A stretch of 36,355 bases of DNA, from contig CAMNNM010000004.1 in the NCBI GenBank assembly GCA_946545425.1, positions 1 to 36,355 of the forward strand. The letters run 5' to 3'. Below the pieces are notes generated by a model that had not been told where the DNA came from, did not search any database, and saw nothing but the letters and a program-made list of their open reading frames with translations. Positions within the stretch are counted from its first letter, which is position 1. Each line of letters opens with the position of its first letter. The DNA comes from an uncultured Blautia sp. (GTDB lineage Bacteria; Bacillota; Clostridia; Lachnospirales; Lachnospiraceae). Shown here piece by piece: positions 1 to 7,406 of the stretch. The position numbers and the translations under genes were made by a program.

Positions 1-360
1 TGCTCCGCAGAACGGGCAGAACTGGAACGCCTTGTCCACTTCCTTGCCGCAGGTCGGGCAGATTTTCTTTCCTCTGCGGTCGGCAGCGTCCTTATTCAGC
101 GCGGCCACCTCGCCCAGTTTTTCCTGAATTTCCTCGCACATGGCAAGAATCTCGTTGTCATACTCCGCTGTTCCGGATGCATAACGTTCGAAAATAATCT
201 TGCCGATTTCGCCCATGATCTTCTTGATTTCGCGTTCTTTTGCAGATACTCCCGAGCGAAGCTTCTGATTCTCATACATGCTTCCGGCAAGGGTACCTGC
301 TTTCTGTGCAGTCTTTGAAAGCATTTCCGTCAGTTCGTTGAGCCAGTCATTGTTAGCCAT
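1..360 (-). CDS. Zinc-ribbon protein, C-terminus cut by window edge
   Basis: The frame opens with ATG at 360 behind a good ribosome site (AAAGGAG) and stays open for 120 residues to the window edge, so the end is missing. The first ~100 residues are mostly helical and charged, with no membrane segment. The visible end carries a zinc ribbon, two CxxC knuckles (CPTC and CPFC) separated by 12 residues. Such ribbons bind one zinc structurally and occur in many small cytoplasmic proteins of unknown role. I do not recognise a specific family. It follows the ClpX-like gene by 64 bases on the same strand and may be co-transcribed with it. Confidence 0.8.
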   Translation of the reverse strand, partial: MANNDWLNELTEMLSKTAQKAGTLAGSMYENQKLRSGVSAKEREIKKIMGEIGKIIFERYASGTAEYDNEILAMCEEIQEKLGEVAALNKDAADRRGKKICPTCGKEVDKAFQFCPFCGA

Positions 361-424
361 GTTTTTTCTCCTTTCAAGATCACTTAAAAAATGTCTGTTA
401 TACCCCGGTCCGGGGATTTTGTTT

Positions 425-1888
425 TCAGTCACACGCCAGCAGCGGCTGCCCCCGCAGTACGATGCGCGGTACGCCGTTTCCCTCGATATATTCTTTGGTG
501 ATCACTACCTGGCCGATGTTTTCATCCTTTGGAATCTCATACATGATATCGAGCATATATTTCTCAAGGATCGCCCGGAGAGCCCTTGCTCCGGTCTTTT
601 TTTCCATCGCCTTCCGGGCTACGGCCCGAAGGGCTTCCTTCTCGAACGAGAGCTTCACCTCATCCATGGAAAGCAGTTTCTCGTACTGCTTGAGGATCGC
701 GTTTTTCGGTTCCGAAAGAATATCCACCATCATGTCTTCCGTCAGGCCGTCCAGCGTAAAGATCACCGGAAGCCGTCCGAGAAATTCAGGTATCATTCCA
801 AAGGCTCTCAAGTCGTCCACCGTCACCTTTTCCAGAAGATGCGGATCGTTGTCATATTTGTCCTTCAGATCGGCGTAAAATCCGACGGAAGCATGCTTGT
901 TCAGCCGTTCTTTGATAATGGAGTCAAGATCCGGGAACGCTCCTCCGCAGATAAAAAGAATGTCTTTTGTATTGACCGTCTGCATCGGAACCATCGCGTT
1001 TTTGCTTCCCGCCCCTACGGGAACCTCGACCTCGCTTCCTTCCAGAAGCTTGAGCATTCCCTGCTGTACGGCTTCACCGCTTACGTCTCTCTGATTGGTG
1101 TTCTTTTTCTTGGCGATCTTGTCGATCTCATCCACAAAGATGATGCCGTGCTCTGCTTTTTCAACATCATTGCCGGCAGCCGCCAGAAGCTTTGATACAA
1201 CACTCTCGATATCGTCGCCGATGTACCCGGCCTCGGTAAGAGACGTTGCATCCGCGATGGCCAGCGGCACATCCAGGAGCCTGGCGAGGGTCTTGACCAG
1301 ATAGGTCTTTCCGCATCCCGTGGGCCCGATCATCAACATGTTGGATTTTTCGATCTCCACGTTATCCGAGGTGTCGGCACTGATCCGTTTGTAGTGGTTG
1401 TAAACAGCTACGGAAATGACCTTCTTTGCGTATTCCTGACCGACGACATATTCGTCCAGAGACGCCTTGATCTTGTGCGGCGCAGGAATCTTATGATAAT
1501 CAAACTGTTTCCTGATCTCTTCTTCTTTTTCCGGGCTCTTTTTCTCCTTTGGTTTCTGCTGTCCGAAAATGCCTCCCAGATCGACGAAGCTTACATTCGG
1601 CAGATTGAAAAGTCCGGAAAGGTTTCCAAGGTCAATCCCGTTCTTCGAAAGACTGCTGTTCATTGTCTCGAAGCTCTTCTGCATGCAGTCATTGCAGATG
1701 TTCAGATCGTTGGGCAGACTTATCATTCCGCCGCATTTCGACTCTGGTCTTCTGCACATAAAGCAGAAACGTTCGGGACCGTGTTTTTTCTCTCCGCTGT
1801 CGTCTCCGGACAGCGCATCCGTATCTGTCGCGGACTCTTCTTCCGGGGTGTTCCCGTCGTCAAGTCTCGTTTCCTCATAGTCGTTCAT
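425..1888 (-). CDS. clpX: ClpX-type AAA+ protein unfoldase
   Basis: 487 residues. The N-terminal zinc-binding domain has C42-x2-C45 and C65-x2-C68. The AAA+ core has a Walker A GPTGCGKT at 188-195, Walker B IIFVDEID at 249-256, a GYIG pore loop at 221-224 and a GARALR sensor-2 motif near the end. ClpX recognises and unfolds substrates and threads them into ClpP. The ClpP-docking loop, IGF in most ClpX, reads VGF at 335-337, so ClpP interaction is plausible but not proven. The protein is about 60 residues longer than typical ClpX, owing to an acidic N-terminal extension and a long linker (about 75-130) rich in Gly, Leu and Lys. It may be a paralogue rather than the housekeeping clpX, since neither clpP nor tig adjoins it. 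ATG at 1888 has an AGGAAGG site. Confidence 0.85.
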   Translation of the reverse strand: MNDYEETRLDDGNTPEEESATDTDALSGDDSGEKKHGPERFCFMCRRPESKCGGMISLPNDLNICNDCMQKSFETMNSSLSKNGIDLGNLSGLFNLPNVSFVDLGGIFGQQKPKEKKSPEKEEEIRKQFDYHKIPAPHKIKASLDEYVVGQEYAKKVISVAVYNHYKRISADTSDNVEIEKSNMLMIGPTGCGKTYLVKTLARLLDVPLAIADATSLTEAGYIGDDIESVVSKLLAAAGNDVEKAEHGIIFVDEIDKIAKKKNTNQRDVSGEAVQQGMLKLLEGSEVEVPVGAGSKNAMVPMQTVNTKDILFICGGAFPDLDSIIKERLNKHASVGFYADLKDKYDNDPHLLEKVTVDDLRAFGMIPEFLGRLPVIFTLDGLTEDMMVDILSEPKNAILKQYEKLLSMDEVKLSFEKEALRAVARKAMEKKTGARALRAILEKYMLDIMYEIPKDENIGQVVITKEYIEGNGVPRIVLRGQPLLACD

Positions 1889-1945
1889 TCTGTATCCTTC
1901 CTCTTTGGCTTTAGCTGCCGCAGATCTGCCGGGGCAGCTAGCTCC

Positions 1946-3355
1946 TTACTGGGGCCTGCTTCCCATGGTGACCTGGATGGTCTCCTCCTGGTATTTTCCG
2001 TAATAAGCACGGGAAATCACAACGTCCACCGTTTCTCCGGCTTCATAATACTGAAGCAGTTCGATCAGCTGCTCCGTACTTGTCACCTTCTGTCCGTCGA
2101 ATTTTACGATAATATCTCCCTTTTCGATTCCTGCGTCATAAGCCGCATACCCTTCAAACACTTCGATCACGAAGGCGCCGCTCGGCAGTCCGTACATGTA
2201 CATCATATCCTGGGATATATCCGCCATGGAAATACCAAGATAACCCGACTCCGATGCATCCAGCTTTTCTCTCGTCTTCCGGTTCATCAGCTCTTCCAGA
2301 ATCGGTACCGCGTTGTTGATCGGTATGGCATAACCCATCCCTTCTACCGCGCTGTCGGCGTACTTGGCGGAATTGATCCCGACCAGCTCGCCGCTCATAT
2401 TCAGAAGTGCTCCGCCGCTGTTTCCAGGATTAATGGCCGCGTCCGTCTGTATCAGGTTTTCCGTCTCTCCGTCGCTGGTCTTGATGGAACGATCCAGCGC
2501 GCTGATCCATCCGGAGGTCACCGACTGTCCATATCCCAGTGCGTTTCCGATGGCAACCACCTGTTCGCCGACTACCAGCCCTTCGGAGTCTCCGATGGTC
2601 ACAATTCTGATGCGCGACCGTGTTTCCTCGGGGACATCCGCTTTTTTTACCGCGACGACCGCAAGATCATTTCCCGAATCGGTACCTTTAATGATTCCGG
2701 AAACGGCACTCTTGTCCGTAAGATCCGAATCCTCCCAGTAAAAGCCGGATTCGGTCATGCTTGTATCGATCTCGGTGCCGTAGAAAAAAACGTTCAGCTG
2801 TTCGGCACCTTCCACCACGTGATTGTTGGTGGCGATCAGATATTCTTCATCATTTTCTCCCACAAGGATACCGGAGCCGCTTCCCTCATAGAGTCTCTTT
2901 CTCCCATATCCGAAATAATCCCGGATCTCCTGAACACTGACCGTGGTGATTGCCACAACGGACGGCATGGTAGCCGCCGCAACTGCCGCAACCGGTCCCT
3001 TATCCGCGCGCGCCGCCGTCACCTCCTGCGTTTCCGTCACAGACAGAGCATCCGCCAGGGCAGCAGGTTTCTGCATGGTCACCCGCTGTCTTTCGCCGGA
3101 GTCGTCCGTTTCGGGAAGCAGCGCCGTTCTTGCTGCCGCAGTATCCGGCTCTTCTTTATTCAATCCCCGCAACGCAAAACCGGCCGCAAACCCGCAGATC
3201 AGAGCCAGGCAGACTGCAAAAACCGTCAGGATCCGAAATCCCCCTCTGCCTTTTCTTCTGTACATCCGCTGCGGCGCGTTGCTGCCGGAATCCATACCAC
3301 GGTTACGCTCTTCATAGTATTCGTAATGCGGCAATCTGTTTCTTTCTTCTTCCAT
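1946..3355 (-). CDS. htrA: Membrane-anchored HtrA/DegP-like serine protease with PDZ domain
   Basis: About 469 residues. There is a cytoplasmic charged N-terminus, one membrane helix at about 44-66, a low-complexity extracellular linker, a trypsin-like domain and one C-terminal PDZ domain (about 370-470). Numbered from the alternative GTG at 3367, the catalytic triad is His183 (NNHVVEG), Asp234 (GNDLAVV) and Ser317 (NPGNSGGA). This is the usual Gram-positive HtrA layout, degrading misfolded proteins outside the membrane. The start is uncertain: a GTG at 3367 sits only 3 bases after AAAGG, and the ATG at 3355 sits about 12 bases after it; I chose the ATG. The gene lies 57 bases upstream of the ClpX-like gene and downstream of the glycosyltransferase, all on one strand. 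Confidence 0.9.
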   Translation of the reverse strand: MEEERNRLPHYEYYEERNRGMDSGSNAPQRMYRRKGRGGFRILTVFAVCLALICGFAAGFALRGLNKEEPDTAAARTALLPETDDSGERQRVTMQKPAALADALSVTETQEVTAARADKGPVAAVAAATMPSVVAITTVSVQEIRDYFGYGRKRLYEGSGSGILVGENDEEYLIATNNHVVEGAEQLNVFFYGTEIDTSMTESGFYWEDSDLTDKSAVSGIIKGTDSGNDLAVVAVKKADVPEETRSRIRIVTIGDSEGLVVGEQVVAIGNALGYGQSVTSGWISALDRSIKTSDGETENLIQTDAAINPGNSGGALLNMSGELVGINSAKYADSAVEGMGYAIPINNAVPILEELMNRKTREKLDASESGYLGISMADISQDMMYMYGLPSGAFVIEVFEGYAAYDAGIEKGDIIVKFDGQKVTSTEQLIELLQYYEAGETVDVVISRAYYGKYQEETIQVTMGSRPQ

Positions 3356-3442
3356 GATTGATTTCACGCACCTTTCCGAATCTGTTTCATTATCGAAAAG
3401 GATAGCATATAAATGTGATAAAAATGTGACTGTACGGACAAA

Positions 3443-4381
3443 TCAGACACGATCCCAGAATTTTTTATTTGCGGAAAGTCTTTTTACCATGGAACGCGGA
3501 AGCTTTTTCCATGCTTTTCCCAGTCGGTATGCAACATACCTGACCCCCGATACGAGAACGATCTCGGGAAGCGCTTCCGGATGAAAAGACCGGATGCTTT
3601 TTGCGGCAAGGGTCTTCACCAGCCTTACGCCTTCGCCCGTCCCCGGAGCGGAGTCGAACAGCCAGCTGTTCCGGGCATGGAATACGCCAATGTCAAAATT
3701 TCTTCTGAACTGCTCCGAAAGCGTATAATCATGGGAGTGGACAACGACCGCCTCCGGCTCGTAAATAATACGGTATCCATTGTGAATGATATCCGCCGCT
3801 GCCATCATATCCTCGCCGAAAATACACGGCCTGTCAAAACCGCCCGCTTCATCGAGCACGCTTCGCCGGTATGCGGCACACACATTGGAGCAGAAATATG
3901 CTTTGATTCCCTGCCCCGCCGCTGTTTCCATGCTGCTGACCTTGCCTTTTTCAGGATAATTAAACGCTCTTGTCTCCGCCTCCAGCCAGCTGCAGTTTTC
4001 TTTTGGCACCTGTCTTGCATAAACCGCGCCGGTAAGACCAGCCGGATCCTCGTCAAAATGCCGGCACAGCTTTTCGAGAAGATCTGCGCCTGCCGGGACC
4101 GCGTCCTGTGTCATGAAGACAACGATTTCTCCGTCACCGGACCGGTATCCGAGGGTTCTTGTTCCCCCGTGATCAAACTCGTCTTCCCCGATCTGGATCA
4201 CCCGAAGCGCCGGATATTTTTCTTCCAGTCCGGCATCCCAGTATTCTCTGCCCGTGTTTACGATTATGACCGCTTTGGGCTCTCGCGTCTGCCGGTAAAG
4301 ACAGTCCAGCATGGCGGAAAGCTTTTCCGTATCCGGTCTGTATGTCGGAATTACGATGTCAGGTCTTCCTGTAAGATTCAC
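3443..4381 (-). CDS. Family 2 glycosyltransferase, rhamnosyltransferase-like
   Basis: About 312 residues with a GT-A fold. It opens with DIVIPTYRPD near the N-terminus, has a nucleotide/metal region MTQDA in the place of the DxD motif, and a FGEDM acidic motif near residue 195. The C-terminus is basic, ending in KKLPRSMVKRL, which may help membrane association. The family transfers a sugar from a nucleotide donor to a growing lipid-linked or cell-wall glycan. Rhamnosyl transfer is a guess from overall similarity, and the donor cannot be read from sequence. I place the start at GTG 4381, 9 bases after AGGAGG; the in-frame TTG at 4387 is too close to that site. It follows the LytR-CpsA-Psr gene by 45 bases. 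Confidence 0.85.
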   Translation of the reverse strand: MNLTGRPDIVIPTYRPDTEKLSAMLDCLYRQTREPKAVIIVNTGREYWDAGLEEKYPALRVIQIGEDEFDHGGTRTLGYRSGDGEIVVFMTQDAVPAGADLLEKLCRHFDEDPAGLTGAVYARQVPKENCSWLEAETRAFNYPEKGKVSSMETAAGQGIKAYFCSNVCAAYRRSVLDEAGGFDRPCIFGEDMMAAADIIHNGYRIIYEPEAVVVHSHDYTLSEQFRRNFDIGVFHARNSWLFDSAPGTGEGVRLVKTLAAKSIRSFHPEALPEIVLVSGVRYVAYRLGKAWKKLPRSMVKRLSANKKFWDRV

Positions 4382-4426
4382 GGACAATATCCTCCTGTTG
4401 GTCGAATAGGCGTTTCCGGCGCATGA

Positions 4427-5623
4427 TCACTCAAACAGATCCTCTTCAAAATCCGGTTCTTCGTAGAATTCACCTGTAATATCGTATTCCGGCTCCTGGT
4501 ATTCTGCGTCATACCGCTCCGCCTCAGGGTATGTCGCCGAAGGGGCCGGGCTGCTGGTCGAAGACGCTCTGGTCTCAGCGATGTTCTGGATCTCCCAGCT
4601 CTTCTCTTCAACGTCAGAAGTCGGCGTATAGTCCGGCTCGCTGAACAGGAACTTATGGAGCGTGCTTACATTTGTGGTCAGATCTCTCGGAACAACGATA
4701 CTTCCCATATCCGAAAGTTCCGCAAAGTCATATGTCTCCGGGAATCCCGTATTGCCTGCCAGGCTGTATCCGATCATGGCAGGAATCAGCTGAAGGATCT
4801 CGGTTTTGGAAAGAGAGGTCTGAACAAGCGGAAATACTTCATCCATTATATCGAACAGCCGGGTCAGTCCCGCTGCCTTTGCCTCATCCACCAGAAGGCC
4901 GATCACAAAGCGCTGCCTTTCCGTACGCCCCATATCCAGACTGCTGGTATAACGGATCCGGCAGTACGAGGTCACCTGGACGCCGTTCAGATGGTAGGTA
5001 CCGATAATCTTCTCCTGATCATCGGGCGCCTTCTCCGGAAGCTCCACGGGGACATAATCTTCGCCGGTCTCCTCAGAAGTCTCGACGCAGTAATTGTTCA
5101 TATGTACGATTTCGGCATAGGACATGGGAATGTCCAGACCGCCGAAGCAGTCGACGAGCTTCGTCACCGCACTGAAATCCACCGCTACGAAATCACGGAT
5201 ATTCAGATCCAGATTTGTATTCAACATCGAGATCGCCTGCTCGGGTCCGCCATAGGCAAAAGCAGCGTTTGCTTTCGCATAGGTATCTCCGATATCCAGA
5301 AGCGTATCTCTGTAGACAGACGCCAGCCGCACTTCTTTTGTGCTGTTGTTTACACAGGCGATGATGATGGTATCGCTGTTTTCCCCTTCCATTTCGCTGT
5401 TCAGAACCCTGTGGTCCGTTCCGAAAATGGCGTAAGTGGAGAAGCCCTTCATCTGGGGCGCCTCAGCGTTTACCGTGATCTCTTCCTCGTGAAACTCAGG
5501 CTGTTCAATTTTCTGAAGCGATACCGTCGCTCTTCTGTAGATATACAGGCCGCCGATCAGGATCGCAAGACACAGCAGCTCCAGGAAAAATACAGCGATT
5601 CGAATCTTCGTGTTCTTTTTCAT
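4427..5623 (-). CDS. LytR-CpsA-Psr (LCP) family cell-wall glycopolymer ligase
   Basis: 398 residues. A short cytoplasmic Lys-rich start is followed by a membrane helix (about 9-29) and an extracellular LCP domain. Conserved LCP features are FGTD (67-70), the DTIII strand (84-88), VYRDT with Arg105 and the DMGRTERQR segment (230-238). LCP enzymes move lipid-linked glycopolymers such as teichoic acid or capsule onto peptidoglycan. The C-terminal ~50 residues form an acidic Tyr/Glu/Pro tail of unknown role. The gene begins 11 bases after the sugar transferase stop, so both are probably in one transcript, and the enzyme could attach the polymer begun by that transferase. Confidence 0.92.
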   Translation of the reverse strand: MKKNTKIRIAVFFLELLCLAILIGGLYIYRRATVSLQKIEQPEFHEEEITVNAEAPQMKGFSTYAIFGTDHRVLNSEMEGENSDTIIIACVNNSTKEVRLASVYRDTLLDIGDTYAKANAAFAYGGPEQAISMLNTNLDLNIRDFVAVDFSAVTKLVDCFGGLDIPMSYAEIVHMNNYCVETSEETGEDYVPVELPEKAPDDQEKIIGTYHLNGVQVTSYCRIRYTSSLDMGRTERQRFVIGLLVDEAKAAGLTRLFDIMDEVFPLVQTSLSKTEILQLIPAMIGYSLAGNTGFPETYDFAELSDMGSIVVPRDLTTNVSTLHKFLFSEPDYTPTSDVEEKSWEIQNIAETRASSTSSPAPSATYPEAERYDAEYQEPEYDITGEFYEEPDFEEDLFE

Positions 5624-5634
5624 ACAGTCAGTCC

Positions 5635-7038
5635 TTAGTAGGCATTTTTGTTGATAAATCCTTTAAATACAGTGAGCAGCATGATCTTGATGTCAAAGCT
5701 CACCGACCAGTTTTCGATATAATAGAGGTCATATTCGATTCTTTTCCGAATCGAGGTGTCGCCTCTGTAACCATTTACCTGCGCCCATCCGGTAAGACCC
5801 GGACGTACCTGGTGCTTTACCATGTATCTTGGGATTTCTTCCCGGAATTTTTCCACAAAAAACGGTCTTTCCGGTCTTGGTCCAACCAAGCTCATGTCTC
5901 CCTTCAGCACATTGAAAAACTGAGGCAGCTCATCGATGCTGGTATGGCGCATAAATCTTCCGACAGCCGTAACTCTCGGATCATCCTTTACCGTCCAGGC
6001 TTTTTTCTCTTCTTCGTAAGGCTGGTTCTGCATCGACCGGAACTTGTACATCATAAACTTCCTGTTATGCAGACCCACCCGCTCCTGCTTATAGATCAGC
6101 GGACCGCTGGATGTCGCTTTAATCAGAATGCACATGACAAGCATGACCGGCGAAGCCAGAATGATGCCGGCCAGCGCGCCGATCACATCTCCGCACCGCT
6201 TTACCATGGCGTTGAAGGTATTGTTCAGCGGAACATAACGGATATTGATGACCGGAAGCCCCTGGATGTCCTCCGTGTAGGGTTTTGTCGGGATAATGTT
6301 GTTGTAGTCGGGCACGAACTTCGTATGAACTCCGGATTTTTCACAGGAGCTGACGATTTCCTCAAGTCTGTAATACTGGTCCAGCCCCAGAGTGATCACG
6401 ATCTCGTCCAGGCTGCTGAGCGGCAGCACCACCAGCAGGTTTGCAATACTCCCGACAACCTTGATACCTTTGTACTCCTTACCCGCGGGCACCTCATCAT
6501 CCAGAATTCCACGGACGACATATCCCCACTGCGGGTTGCGCTTTACTCTGTCAATAAATTCTTCTGCCGCACGGCTGTAGCCGATCAGAAGCACCTGCTT
6601 CTGATTGAGCCCTTTTTTCCGCATATCCTTCAGGACATAGAACAGAATCAGACGTTCCATGCCTTCCAGTATGATATTGACGATGTAGAATATAAAAAAG
6701 GTAAGACGTGAGTAATCCTGCTCATTCAGAAGATACAGAAAAGCAATGATTCCCATTACTCCAAGCGTATTGGCCTTTATGATATTGCCCAGTACAAGTC
6801 TGCGTCCCTGCATTCTAAGCGTCGCATACAGGTCAAACGCCCGGTACAGAAGCAGATATCCCGGAAGGATCAGGACAAGGAGCATCAGAAAATCCGTGAG
6901 CGTTTTTGTTTCGACAGCGGAATACGCAAAAGGACCGCGGAACCTGATCGCCCATGCCAGCAGATAGGAAGCGGTGATGATTGCAAGATCGATCAGCATC
7001 TGGAGCCGGCTGAAATCACGTTCGTTATCGTTTATCAT
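5635..7038 (-). CDS. Polyprenyl-phosphate sugar-1-phosphate transferase (WbaP/WcaJ-like)
   Basis: 467 residues. Four hydrophobic segments lie at about 13-31, 48-66, 84-104 and 112-134. A Rossmann-like CoA-binding-type domain covers about 145-250. The C-terminal bacterial sugar transferase domain begins with a re-entrant helix (about 283-307). Catalytic-domain marks include YKFRSM (331-336), the Asp-Glu pair at 369-370 in SIDELPQ, and SLVGPRPE. The family loads the first sugar-1-phosphate onto undecaprenyl phosphate and so starts exopolysaccharide or O-antigen-like polymer synthesis; the sugar is not determinable. ATG at 7038 has GAGGTG 7 bases upstream. It is the first gene of the left block, so the leader at 7039-7181 is its regulatory region. 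Confidence 0.93.
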   Translation of the reverse strand: MINDNERDFSRLQMLIDLAIITASYLLAWAIRFRGPFAYSAVETKTLTDFLMLLVLILPGYLLLYRAFDLYATLRMQGRRLVLGNIIKANTLGVMGIIAFLYLLNEQDYSRLTFFIFYIVNIILEGMERLILFYVLKDMRKKGLNQKQVLLIGYSRAAEEFIDRVKRNPQWGYVVRGILDDEVPAGKEYKGIKVVGSIANLLVVLPLSSLDEIVITLGLDQYYRLEEIVSSCEKSGVHTKFVPDYNNIIPTKPYTEDIQGLPVINIRYVPLNNTFNAMVKRCGDVIGALAGIILASPVMLVMCILIKATSSGPLIYKQERVGLHNRKFMMYKFRSMQNQPYEEEKKAWTVKDDPRVTAVGRFMRHTSIDELPQFFNVLKGDMSLVGPRPERPFFVEKFREEIPRYMVKHQVRPGLTGWAQVNGYRGDTSIRKRIEYDLYYIENWSVSFDIKIMLLTVFKGFINKNAY

Positions 7039-7087
7039 TTCGCGCCACCTCAGTCGTATGCTGTAATAATTTCATACATTTATATGA

Positions 7088-7139
7088 TTATTCAGCACCT
7101 ATAAGCCCGGAATGCTGAGCAGACCGGGGTGCTGAATAA
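7088..7139 (-). promoter_or_regulatory. Leader stem-loop ahead of the polysaccharide genes
   Basis: A perfect 12-base inverted repeat (TTATTCAGCACC at 7088-7099, its complement at 7128-7139) encloses a loop with a smaller CCCGG/CCGGG pairing. It lies about 50 bases upstream of the sugar transferase and directly after the candidate promoter, so it would form at the very 5' end of the mRNA. No T-run follows it on the minus strand, so it is not a classic terminator. A role in mRNA stability or antitermination is inference. Confidence 0.45.
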
Positions 7140-7151
7140 GCACAATAAATC

Positions 7152-7181
7152 ATTGTATTAATCTTATAATATTTGTAACAA
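7152..7181 (-). promoter_or_regulatory. Candidate promoter for the polysaccharide genes
   Basis: On the minus strand TTGTTA (7176-7181) is followed after 18 bases by TACAAT (7152-7157). Both are one or two bases from the sigma-A consensus. Transcription would begin near 7145, just before the leader stem-loop. An alternative TTGATA-15-TATAAG pair overlaps it. Support is by sequence pattern only. Confidence 0.35.
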
Positions 7182-7221
7182 AATATCAACATGATTTTTA
7201 AAAGCCGGGATTTCTATGACT

Positions 7222-7398
7222 AAAAGAGACTGTGAAATAATCCGACGGGGACCGCTCCCGCTTGGTCCTCGCGCAGCGGCACATAAGAAAAACCGGACAT
7301 GTGTGATCCAGCGATTGTTCGCTGTTCCACACATGTCCGGTTTTTCAAGTGCCGGCGCTGCGGACGTCCCCTTACGGATTATTTTCACAGGCCACTTT
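7222..7398. repeat. Long imperfect inverted repeat, possible MITE relic or bidirectional terminator
   Basis: Two arms of about 70-80 bases pair imperfectly across this stretch. The core is a perfect 19-base repeat (7287-7305 with 7328-7346) reading GAAAAACCGGACATGTGTG, with an inner CAGCGA/TCGCTG stem and a TTGT loop. Outside it, GTGAAATAATCCG (7232-7244) pairs with GTGAAAATAATCCG on the other strand (7375-7388), and GGGGAC, CGCAGCG and AAAAG blocks also match with small gaps. The core has an A-run on the left and a T-run on the right, so it could terminate from both sides, including after the GH67 gene that ends at 7407. The extended outer arms are more than a terminator needs. Confidence 0.6.
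7287..7346. terminator. Strong intrinsic terminator core within the palindrome
   Basis: The 19-bp stem ends in five A:T pairs on both sides and gives a U-tract in either direction. It sits 61 bases past the alpha-glucuronidase stop codon on that gene's strand. It therefore likely ends the xylan operon before the polysaccharide promoter. Confidence 0.6.
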
Positions 7399-7406
7399 TC
7401 TTCATA

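Noticed and set aside
401-424. Possible terminator between the ClpX-like and zinc-ribbon genes
   Set aside because: The CCCCG/CGGGG stem is only 5 bp and no continuous T-run follows on the minus strand.
1394-3361. 655-codon open frame on the plus strand
   Set aside because: It lies opposite the clear clpX and htrA genes, has no recognisable domain, and has a composition typical of antisense frames in GC-rich codons.
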